16,387 nt of DNA from Planctomycetaceae bacterium (GTDB lineage: Bacteria > Planctomycetota > Planctomycetia > Planctomycetales > Planctomycetaceae), in the NCBI GenBank assembly GCA_947463775.1, contig CANHVD010000049.1, positions 1 through 16,387 on the forward strand, given 5' to 3'. Shown one piece after another: positions 1 to 7,500 of the stretch. Below the pieces are notes generated by a model, which made no database searches, was not told the DNA's origin, and saw nothing but the letters and a program-made list of their open reading frames with translations. Positions within the stretch are counted from its first letter, which is position 1, and the number at the start of each line of letters is the position of its first letter. Made by a program: the position numbers and the translations under genes.

Positions 1-1
1 A

Positions 2-874
2 GGGCGTCGTGGTCATATAACTCACATTCAGTTTCACAGCTATGGCGGCGGGAACGGCGACGAGAATACCTTCAACAGCAAAGTGCTGCCGCTTGTCGAT
101 TATGTGAATTCTCATCCGAACATCACGGTCGACGTCGGCCAGGTGCTGTTTGGTGAGACGACCAGTATGACGGGCGACGGACCGCTGGGATATTTCCTGT
201 CGAAGGTCTACGGCGGCAAATGGTTCAGCAGTGACACGGAGATGGAATCCGGCTGCGGGATTACTCCGATTAAGTATCGCAATAAGTCCCTGGTGCATGC
301 TTTGCAGTGGGCGATCGGGCTCGAATGGTACCTGCTGGTGAATGATCCCTGGCGAGTCGTCATGAGTACCGACCATCCGAACGGCGGTTCATTCCTGGCG
401 TACCCTCAGATTATTCGTTTTCTGATGGATCGCACTTATCGTCGCGACGTGCTGAAGACATGTCCGCCCGAAATTCTGCAGCGCTCGTCACTATGGGATA
501 TCGAACGACAGTATACGCTGAATGAGATTGCAATTATTACCCGCGCAGGCCCCGCACGGATTCTGGGCCTGAAAGACAAAGGTCATCTTGGTCCGGGCGC
601 AGACGCCGACATTACGATTTATACGCCGCATGAAAACAAAGAAATCATGTTCGAAATGCCGCGTGTGGTGATCAAATCCGGCGAAGTGCTTGTCGAACAG
701 GGGGAGATCCGCAAAACTCTCATCGGGAAAACTCTGCACGTCAGTCCCAACTACGATATTGAAGTCGAACCGGACATTAAGGAATGGTTCGAAAAGTACT
801 ATTCGATTCAGTGGAGAAACTACCCGGTGGATCTGAGCTATCTCAGTGAATCGTGTGTGATCCCGACGAAGTGA
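2..874 (+). CDS. fhcA: Formyltransferase/hydrolase complex subunit A (C-terminal part, 5' truncated by window)
   Basis: The reading frame is open from base 2 to the TGA at 872-874, giving 290 residues; the N-terminal part lies outside the window. FhcA is the amidohydrolase-fold subunit related to archaeal formylmethanofuran dehydrogenase subunit A (FwdA). In bacteria with the H4MPT pathway it hydrolyses the formyl group from methylofuran to formate in the cytoplasm. Visible family signatures are HITHIQFHSYGGG at the window start and STDHPNGG; the Asp of the latter (codon 371-373) corresponds to the conserved metal-site Asp of FwdA. The C-terminal part has the usual amidohydrolase composite β-domain (ARILGLKDKGHLGPGADADI, then VIKSGEVLVEQGEI). 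The metal-binding lysine and N-terminal histidines are not in view. It precedes fhcD on the same strand with a 139-bp gap, so co-transcription is likely. Identification is strong; the hydrolytic rather than redox role is inferred from the bacterial pathway. Confidence 0.93.
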   Translation, partial: GRRGHITHIQFHSYGGGNGDENTFNSKVLPLVDYVNSHPNITVDVGQVLFGETTSMTGDGPLGYFLSKVYGGKWFSSDTEMESGCGITPIKYRNKSLVHALQWAIGLEWYLLVNDPWRVVMSTDHPNGGSFLAYPQIIRFLMDRTYRRDVLKTCPPEILQRSSLWDIERQYTLNEIAIITRAGPARILGLKDKGHLGPGADADITIYTPHENKEIMFEMPRVVIKSGEVLVEQGEIRKTLIGKTLHVSPNYDIEVEPDIKEWFEKYYSIQWRNYPVDLSYLSESCVIPTK

Positions 875-1013
875 TTTGGCTGAGTTCCTGATGCCAGATT
901 TCTGCATTGGGCCCAGTTCAGGGCGTGCAGTGTGTGTTTAGTAGGGTGAGACCAGCGCAGCGCCGGTCCACCGCAAGTGTCAACGAAGAGACTGTCAGTA
1001 AAGAGTGTGATTA

Positions 1014-1931
1014 ATGTCTGAGGTTTCAGCAGCATCTTTGCAACTGCACGGCGTCGAGATTATCGATACGTTTGCAGAAGCCTTTCCCATCAAGGCCGCT
1101 CGGTTGATCATTACCGCCGACAGTCTGAAGTGGGCCGTCACCGGCGCGACTGTGTTGTGTGGCAATGCAACCAGTGTGATCGCCTGTGATGTGGAGGCGG
1201 CTATTGAGCGAACGCTCACGGCTGAGGAAACTCCGGATATGCGTCCGGGTGTTTCTGTCCTGGTCTTTGGCTTCGGCACAGAAGCCCTTGGGAAAGCACT
1301 GCAGGGACGCGTGGGCCAATGTATTCTGACTTGCCCAACGACAGCCTGTTACAACGGCATTCTGGATTGTCCCAAGGAAAAACAGATCCGCATCGGAGGC
1401 GGTATTCGCTACTTCGGCGACGGTTTTCAGGTTGCCAAGAAGTTTGATAATCGACGTTTCTGGCGTATTCCGACGATGGACGGTGAGTTCGTCTGCGAAG
1501 ATTATTTCGGAACTGTAACCGGAGTCGCCGGCGGCAACTTACTGATCTGCGGTACAGATTCGTCATCAGCGTTGCTGGCAACTGAAGCGGCCGTGGAAGC
1601 GATTGGAAAAGGCACTGATGTCGCGTTGCCGTTTCCGGGTGGGATTGTTCGTTCGGGCAGCAAAGTGGGTTCTCGTTATCCCAAGCTGAAGGCCAGTACG
1701 AACGACGCCTATTGCCCGACATTGCGAGGCGTCACGAAGACTGAGTTGCCAAAGGATTGTCAGGCGGTTTATGAAATCGTCATCGATGGACTCTCCTTTG
1801 AAGCCGTGCAGTCCGCAATGAAACGTGGGCTCCATGCGGCGGCAGCGTCGAAGAATGTTCTTCGTATCACCGCAGGCAACTACGGCGGAAAACTAGGCAA
1901 GCATCATTTCCATTTGAAGGATCTGCTCTAG
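1014..1931 (+). CDS. fhcD: Formylmethanofuran-tetrahydromethanopterin N-formyltransferase (Ftr/FhcD)
   Basis: This complete 305-residue protein matches the usual length of Ftr (about 295-305). It transfers the formyl group between tetrahydromethanopterin and methylofuran; in bacterial C1 oxidation it runs from formyl-H4MPT to formyl-methylofuran inside the Fhc complex. Recognisable family stretches are LHGVEIIDTFAEAFPIKAAR near residue 11, VLVFGFGTEALGKAL, and CPTTACYNG. The C-terminal half has GGNLLICGTDSSSALLATEAA and ends KLGKHHFHLKDLL. ATG 1014 is chosen because family similarity begins within ten residues; only a weak purine-rich stretch precedes it. The gene follows fhcA. Many fhc clusters also contain fhcC, but the next gene downstream here is an unrelated His-rich protein, so fhcC and fhcB must be upstream or elsewhere. 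Confidence 0.95.
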   Translation: MSEVSAASLQLHGVEIIDTFAEAFPIKAARLIITADSLKWAVTGATVLCGNATSVIACDVEAAIERTLTAEETPDMRPGVSVLVFGFGTEALGKALQGRVGQCILTCPTTACYNGILDCPKEKQIRIGGGIRYFGDGFQVAKKFDNRRFWRIPTMDGEFVCEDYFGTVTGVAGGNLLICGTDSSSALLATEAAVEAIGKGTDVALPFPGGIVRSGSKVGSRYPKLKASTNDAYCPTLRGVTKTELPKDCQAVYEIVIDGLSFEAVQSAMKRGLHAAAASKNVLRITAGNYGGKLGKHHFHLKDLL

Positions 1932-2011
1932 TTGGCTCAGATTCTATTGCGATGAACGTGATGGGAAAGGGTAGGGGCAGTGGTCGCAAATGAGCGATTC
2001 GACAAAGGCAC

Positions 2012-2040
2012 TTGGCAAGTAAAGCTTTGCAACCTAACAT
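2012..2040 (+). promoter_or_regulatory. Sigma70-type promoter candidate of the metal-handling operon
   Basis: TTGGCA (2012-2017) and TAACAT (2035-2040) are separated by exactly 17 bp and lie 34 bp upstream of the ATG at 2075. A purine-rich GAGAGA precedes that ATG with short spacing. This is the best promoter-like pair in the fhcD-2075 gap, and it would start transcription near 2047. The prediction rests on sequence match only. Confidence 0.45.
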
Positions 2041-2074
2041 GAGACACGGATCATGAGGTTTTCTGAGAGATTGC

Positions 2075-2530
2075 ATGCGTCGCTTCTTGTCGATAGTCCT
2101 GATCGTGATAATTCTGACCTGTCAGGGTCTATGCTCATTCCATGCGCATGTCGGAATGGGATTGAGTCACTCAGAATCGCATTCCGCACGTCCACACTTT
2201 CATGTGCACGGCTCGCATTCTCATGGATCCCATGAAGATTCTGCAGATCACCATCATGATGAGGCACCGGTGTTGCCTGCTGTAACGCGGGTTCCATGTC
2301 CGTGGCAAGATTCCGACGCCTGCTACTGTGCCGATTCTGTCCTATCAATGATCCAACGGTCCAGTGCAGCCGAGACACTGGATTTCATGTTGCTGGAACT
2401 GGCTGTCTTTAGCCTCGGGGGTGTTCAACCGGAAGTCTTCTCTGCTCTTGATCGTTGGCCTGATGCGCCTCATCAATGGAGCAATGCGCGCACTCCGCTG
2501 TACTTGCGCGATCTTTCGATACGCTGTTAG
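2075..2530 (+). CDS. Histidine-rich exported protein of unknown function
   Basis: This 151-residue protein starts with a classic signal sequence (MRRFLSIVLIVIILTCQGLC, residues 1-20). A long His-rich stretch follows at residues 23-62: HAHVG, HSESHS, HFHVHGSHSHGSH and DHHHDE. The middle contains a Cys cluster (VPCPW at about 74-77 and DACYC at about 81-85), and the C-terminus is mildly hydrophobic and ends in Cys. No known enzyme family is recognised. His/Asp/Cys-rich periplasmic segments commonly bind Zn, Cu or Ni. Its position directly ahead of an RND metal-efflux pair suggests a periplasmic metal buffer or sensor; that role is inference. ATG 2075 is preferred because it gives the signal peptide and follows GAGAGA. 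A second overlapping frame at 2053-2235 lacks such features. Confidence 0.75.
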   Translation: MRRFLSIVLIVIILTCQGLCSFHAHVGMGLSHSESHSARPHFHVHGSHSHGSHEDSADHHHDEAPVLPAVTRVPCPWQDSDACYCADSVLSMIQRSSAAETLDFMLLELAVFSLGGVQPEVFSALDRWPDAPHQWSNARTPLYLRDLSIRC

Positions 2531-2597
2531 GCCTTGCGAAGCAGCCTGTTTTGCCACGGCAGTGCTGCCGCTCACCTTACGGATTCCGGCAAGGCTT
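2529..2597 (+). terminator. Nested stem-loops just after the His-rich gene
   Basis: A 9-bp outer stem (one G-U pair) pairs 2529-2537 with 2589-2597 (GGCCTTGC / GCAAGGCTT). It encloses a small perfect hairpin, CGGCA-GTGC-TGCCG. The structure begins inside the stop codon. There is no long U-tract after it, so intrinsic termination is uncertain; it could instead be an mRNA-processing or stability element between the first and second genes. Confidence 0.3.
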
Positions 2598-2712
2598 TAA
2601 TCGTGATCAAACTCTCATCTTCCATCTGAGCGTGTTTCCGGTTAAGTGACAACTAACCGCTTAACCGCCGCGAACAATCTGCTCGCTTCCTGTTCTGTCT
2701 CAAGGTGTTCAC

Positions 2713-4116
2713 ATGCGCCTCGCAAAATCATTTTCCGTTGTTGGCGTTCTTGTTCTTGTGGGAATCGCCGTGTATCTGACTCGTGATGCGTGGTTCAAAC
2801 CGCAGAAGCTAAAGAACGTTACGCAGGCTCAGAAGGAGCAGGCTGCTCCGCCAATTCAGGAAGCGAAAACGCTTAAGATGACCGAGCAGGCCCGCAAGAA
2901 CCTCGGGCTGGTTTCACGGCCGACTAAGCCACAGGCGTATTGGCGAACGATCGAAGTGCCGGGGGAGATCGTGGATCGGCCGGGCTATTCTGATCGAGGT
3001 GTCACGTCGCCAGCGGTCGGAGTCGTAACGGAAGTGCATGCGTTTCCTGGTGATACCGTGAAGCCGGGGGATCGACTCTTTACTCTGCGACTCTTCAGTG
3101 AGTACCTGCAGAATACTCAGTCGGAACTGTTCAAGGCGACCAGGGAAATTCAGCTTATTACTGAGCAGTATGCGAGGCTTGAAGGTCTCGTGAAATCAGG
3201 CGGAGTCCCTGAAGCTCGGCTTATTGAGCTCGACAATCAACTTCGACGACAGAAGGCCTTGATTCAGTCGTATCAACAGGACCTGCTCACACGCGGGCTG
3301 AATCCTGAGCAGATCAAGAGTGTTGCCGACGGAACGTTCGTTTCAACGATCGAAGTTGTCGCTCCTCCGGTGGTTGATCATTCTGTCAAGCCCCCGGAAA
3401 TTCAGCCTGTGGCGTTTCGGGTTACTGGCAGCAATGCTGACGGAATCGGGTACGAGGTGCAGGAGCTAAACGTCGAATTGGGTCAGCAAGTTCAGGCGGG
3501 CCAGCTACTGTCCACTTTGGCAAATCATCAGGCTCTGTTCATAGAAGGTCATGCGTTTAAGCGAGAGGCCTCGTTCCTCGCGAAGGCCGCTGAAAACAAT
3601 TGGCCGATTCGCTGCAGCTTTTCTGAGGATGATCAGGTCGACTGGCCTGCGTTTGACCAAACACTTGAGATCAGGCACCTCGCGAATTCCGTCAACTCCG
3701 AAACTCGAACGTTCAACTTCTTCATTCCGCTCCAGAATCAGTCGCGAGCGTACGACAAAGACAATCAGACGTTCATTGTTTGGCGATTTCGACCGGGGCA
3801 GCGTGTTCGGCTGCAGGTGCCCGTCGAAGAATTGAAGAATGTGCTTGTCCTGCCTTCCGCGGCGATCGTTCGAGAAGGACCGGAAGCTTACGTATTTCAG
3901 CAAAATGGTGACTTGTTCAATCGACTCCCCGTGCACGTGCTTCATGAAGACAGACTCCAGACAGTGCTGGCCAATGACGGCAGCGTGAAAGCCGGGCTGT
4001 ATCTGGCTCAGAGCGCAGCGGCTTCACTGAATCGAGTCCTGAAGGCTCAGGCGGCCAGCGGTATTCGTGCGGACGTCCATGTGCACGCCGATGGAACGGT
4101 GCATGCGGCGCATTGA
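2713..4116 (+). CDS. czcB: Heavy-metal efflux RND membrane-fusion (periplasmic adaptor) protein, CzcB/CusB-like
   Basis: This 467-residue adaptor bridges an inner-membrane RND pump and an outer-membrane channel. Residues 5-24 form an N-terminal membrane anchor. Next comes the first lipoyl half-motif (SPAVGVVTEVHAFPGDTVKPGD, about 99-120), then an α-helical hairpin (about 125-195, EYLQNTQSELFKATREIQLI onward). The second lipoyl half is near residues 250-268 (VELGQQVQAGQLLSTL), followed by β-barrel and membrane-proximal domains (RPGQRVRLQVP, VLVLPSAAIV). The C-terminus ends in a His-containing tail (DVHVHADGTVHAAH, 454-467), unusual for the core fold and possibly metal-binding. AAGGTG precedes ATG 2713 with suitable spacing. 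The stop codon (4114-4116) directly abuts the left inverted repeat of the S23 cassette; in most relatives the pump gene would follow at once. Substrate metal cannot be read from the sequence, and no outer-membrane factor gene is in the window. Confidence 0.9.
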   Translation: MRLAKSFSVVGVLVLVGIAVYLTRDAWFKPQKLKNVTQAQKEQAAPPIQEAKTLKMTEQARKNLGLVSRPTKPQAYWRTIEVPGEIVDRPGYSDRGVTSPAVGVVTEVHAFPGDTVKPGDRLFTLRLFSEYLQNTQSELFKATREIQLITEQYARLEGLVKSGGVPEARLIELDNQLRRQKALIQSYQQDLLTRGLNPEQIKSVADGTFVSTIEVVAPPVVDHSVKPPEIQPVAFRVTGSNADGIGYEVQELNVELGQQVQAGQLLSTLANHQALFIEGHAFKREASFLAKAAENNWPIRCSFSEDDQVDWPAFDQTLEIRHLANSVNSETRTFNFFIPLQNQSRAYDKDNQTFIVWRFRPGQRVRLQVPVEELKNVLVLPSAAIVREGPEAYVFQQNGDLFNRLPVHVLHEDRLQTVLANDGSVKAGLYLAQSAAASLNRVLKAQAASGIRADVHVHADGTVHAAH

Positions 4117-4154
4117 ATTTTGGATTTTCAATTTTCAATTTTGGATTGGAGGGC
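4117..4154 (+). repeat. Left terminal inverted repeat of the S23 cassette (heptad-built)
   Basis: The repeat reads as five consecutive 7-bp units resembling ATTTTGG, followed by GGC: ATTTTGG, ATTTTCA, ATTTTCA, ATTTTGG, ATTGGAG (4117-4151). It matches the reverse complement of 4543-4580 at 33 of 38 positions. It starts on the base after the czcB stop codon. Confidence 0.85.
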
Positions 4155-4161
4155 GGGTGGC

Positions 4162-4521
4162 GTGGATGAGTTGGAGCTGAAGAAACGGACGAAGGTGTAT
4201 GCGTTGCGGGTGATGAAGCTGGTGGGCGCGCTGCCGGAGACGACGGCCGGGCGAACTATTGGGAACCAACTGATCAGGTCGGCGACATCTGTGGGGGCAA
4301 ACTATCGATCAGCTTGCCGAGGACGATCCAAACCGGAGTTCGTTGCCAAACTGGGTATCGTCGTTGAAGAAGCCGACGAAAGCGTCTACTGGCTGGAACT
4401 TATTATCGAAGGCGAATTGCTGAAGAAAGCACTCGTCGAACCACTGCTTCTCGAAGCCAACGAACTCACCGCCATCATGATCGCATCGCACAAGACAGCC
4501 CAATCCAGGATCAAGAATTGA
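4162..4521 (+). CDS. Four-helix-bundle protein of the 23S rRNA intervening-sequence (S23) family
   Basis: From GTG 4162 this encodes 119 residues, the normal size for the family. Family-typical stretches are KKRTKVYALRVMKLVGALP, GNQLIRSATSVGANYRSACR, FVAKLGIVVEEADESVYWLE and the C-terminal LLLEANELTAIMIASHKTA. The fold is an all-helical bundle with a basic surface, related to the accessory protein Avd of diversity-generating retroelements; the biochemical function is unknown, though nucleic-acid binding is often proposed. The frame is open upstream to a TTG at 4120, but that would translate the inverted repeat. GTG 4162 follows a purine-rich GGAGGGCGGG stretch and gives the usual family N-terminus. 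The gene fills almost the whole space between the two inverted repeats and interrupts the efflux operon in the same direction. Confidence 0.88.
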   Translation: MDELELKKRTKVYALRVMKLVGALPETTAGRTIGNQLIRSATSVGANYRSACRGRSKPEFVAKLGIVVEEADESVYWLELIIEGELLKKALVEPLLLEANELTAIMIASHKTAQSRIKN

Positions 4522-4542
4522 GGATCGTTTCATGGTGACTCG

Positions 4543-4580
4543 GCCCTCCAGTCCAAAATCCAAAATCGAAACTCCAAAAT
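4543..4580 (-). repeat. Right terminal inverted repeat of the S23 cassette
   Basis: Read on the minus strand it is ATTTTGG, AGTTTCG, ATTTTGG, ATTTTGG, ACTGGAG, then GGC, the same heptad layout as the left copy. The last two bases (4579-4580) are the AT of the czcA start codon, so no Shine-Dalgarno sequence remains between the repeat and the pump gene. Confidence 0.85.
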
Positions 4581-7500
4581 GCTAAACTCCGTCATCCGTT
4601 TTGCACTTCGATATCGCATGCTGGTTCTTGTCATCAGCATGGCGCTGATGGTGTATGGATCGTATCTGGCCACTCAGATGCCGATCGATGTGTTTCCGGA
4701 TCTCGACCGGCCGCGCGTGATCATCATCACGGAATGTCCGGGACTTGCGACGGAAGAAGTCGAGACACTTGTCACGCAGCCAATTGAAATCGCTTTGCTG
4801 GGTGCCAGTGGGGTACAGGCTGTCCGTAGTCAATCGACAGCCGGACTGAACGTGATCTATATCGAGTTCGACTGGAATACGGATATCCGGGCGGCTCGGC
4901 AGACCGTTCAGGAGCGACTCACAACGCTGGGCAGCGTTCTTCCCGAGGGCATTTTGCCGCAGATGACGCCGCCCGCGTCGATCATGGGGCAGATCGTGGT
5001 TGCTGGTCTGTACCGACAACAAGGACCGACCGGCGGTGAGTTGTTTCCTGTTGAACGCACTGAGTTTATGATCGAGCTTGTGCACGCAATTGCCATCAAT
5101 AATGTCTTTGACTCTTCCTCTGCCAAAATTCTTGCCTGGCAACCAGTTGATCGTCATCGCGTTGGCACATGGAAGCCCATCTCTATTGACAAAATAGAGT
5201 GGCACGCTGCTGAACAGATCAATGGTCAATCTGGTGATGACGACAATCCAGGGTTCCAGTTATCCGCCACAATCGTCATCAATGGCAAGCAACACAACGT
5301 CGCCTTTCCATCAAAGGCCCAAAGGCAGATGTCATTGCGAACCACGGCCGACTGGGTTGTCCGACCACGAATTCTGAAAGTCACTGGTGTCGCAGAAGCG
5401 TTTTTGCTGGGCGGCGACAAGAAACAGTATCAGGTTCTCATCGATCCTGCGGCCCTCATTGAGTACGACGTAACTCTGCAGGAAGTGGAAGAAGCACTCA
5501 AGCAGAGCAACATCAATGCCAGCGGTGGATTCGCGGTTCAGGGAGAAACAGAACGTCCTGTTCGCGTGCTGGGGCGACTCGGTCCGGATGCCTGGCGCGT
5601 TCTTGAAGACCTGCGGAAGATTCCTGTGAAGAACCATCCTGAACGCTCAGTATTGCTCGGTCAGGTCGCACAGGTGGTTGAAGGGCCACAGTTCAAGCGT
5701 GGCGATGGCAGCGTGAATGGCCATCCGGGAGTTGTCTTCACGGTCGTCAAACAGCCGCACGTGGATACTCGTTCGCTTACAGACAGCCTGGAAAAGGCAT
5801 TCGCGGAGGCGGAAGCATCGCTTCCTGCTGACATAGTGATCAACTCCGAACTTTTCCGCCTGAAGAACTTCATCGATCGCGGCATCTTCAATGTGGGTGA
5901 AGCCCTTGTGATTGGAGCTGTCCTGGTTGTCATCATCCTGTTTCTGTTCCTGCTCAATTTCCGCACAACCTTTATTACGCTCACCGCGATCCCCTTGTCG
6001 CTCGTCATCACGACTCTGGTGTTTCGGATTTGGGGATACATCACAGGCACGCATCTTTCAATCAACGTAATGACACTTGGAGGAATCGCCGTCGCGATGG
6101 GAGAACTCGTCGACGATGCAATTGTTGACGTCGAAAATATCTTTCGTCGGCTGAAGGAGAATAATTGTCGACCGGAGATTGCCGATTGCCGAATGGAAGG
6201 CAGTTCGTCGGATCTTCAATCTCCAATCGGCATTCGAAAATCTTCCCTTCTTGTTGTCTATGAAGCGAGCAAAGAAATCCGCAGTGCCATCGTGTTTGGC
6301 ACGGCTGTCGTAATTCTGGTCTTCCTGCCACTCTTTGCGTTGTCCGGCGTGGAGGGTCGGCTGTTTGCTCCACTCGGCGTGGCCTACATCGTTTCGATTC
6401 TGGCATCACTCATTGTGTCACTGACGGTAACGCCTGTCCTTTCGTGGTATCTACTGCCGCAGTCAAAGGCGACTCACGCGGAACACGATGGCGTGCTGCT
6501 GCGACTATTCAAATGGGCCGCCGGATATCTGATCCGCCTGAGCATCGCTCATCCAATTGCGCTGATGGCCCTGACATGGCTGATGGTGGCTTATGCTGGC
6601 TGGGAACTGTCTCAGCTGGGGCGCAACTTTCTCCCCCAGTTCGATGAAGGCAGCGTGCAGATCAATTTGACGTTACCGCCAGGTTCTTCCCTGGATGCGT
6701 CGAATCAGGTCTCGGGAGTCATCGATCGCAAGCTGCAGCAGATGCAGAAATCCGACAAGAACCCGGACGGGCCGATTCTGCATTTTGTGAGGCGAACCGG
6801 TCGAGCAGAAATGGACGAGCACGCTTCGCCCGTGAATACGGGTGAGTATATTCTCAGCATGAACCCGGACATTCAGGCTCATCGCGAAAAAATTCTTAAG
6901 AGGTTCCTCGACGAACTCCGCGAAGAAGCTCCCGGAGTGGATGTGGAGGTTGAGCAGCCTCTGGCACATCTTATCAGTCACATGGTTTCCGGTGTGTATG
7001 CTCAGATTGCGATCAAGATCCATGGCGATGATCTCGACACGTTGCAACAACTTTCGGAGCAGGTGAAACAGACACTTCAGTCTGTCCCCGGAGTAACGCC
7101 GCCAATCGTCGAGCCAATTCGACAAACGGAGGAGTTGCATATCCGCCTGCGACCTGATGACCTCGCTTTTTATGGTGTTACAAGAGCATACGTAGCACAA
7201 GTCGTGCAGACAGCATTGCAGGGTGAAGTCGTTTCACAGGTGCTGGAAGGTCAGCGACGATTCGATCTTCTGGTACGACTCGAAGAAAGTTATCGCACGG
7301 ACTACGCCAACATCGGACGACTGCGAATTGATCTGCCGAACAACCGCGGGCAAATCGAACTCCGGGAACTGGCTGATATTGGCGAAGGTGCAGGAGCCAA
7401 CTCGGTGAATCGCGAGAACGCTCGCCGCCGGATCGTGATCCGCTGCAATACTCAGGATCGAGATCTGGCCAGCGCCGTTGCTGAGATTCAGCAGCGAGTT

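Larger units (their letters stand above)
4117..4580 (+). mobile_element. S23 four-helix-bundle cassette bounded by long inverted repeats
   Basis: This 464-bp unit consists of a 38-bp left repeat, a small S23-type gene and a 38-bp right repeat in inverse orientation (33 of 38 positions identical). It begins on the base after the czcB stop codon and ends on the second base of the czcA ATG. Genes of this family are best known inside 23S rRNA intervening sequences, which are also bounded by inverted repeats. There is no transposase, and no clear target duplication is seen (left flank CATTGA, right flank GCTAAA). Calling it a mobile cassette is inference from the boundaries and repeats; it may be moved in trans or copied as RNA. 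Confidence 0.6.

Noticed and set aside
4120..4161. N-terminal extension of the S23-type protein from TTG 4120
   Set aside because: It would translate the inverted repeat. The GTG at 4162 has a purine-rich site before it and gives the normal family start.
4117..4580. A diversity-generating retroelement, because S23 proteins resemble Avd
   Set aside because: There is no reverse transcriptase, template repeat or variable repeat in the window.
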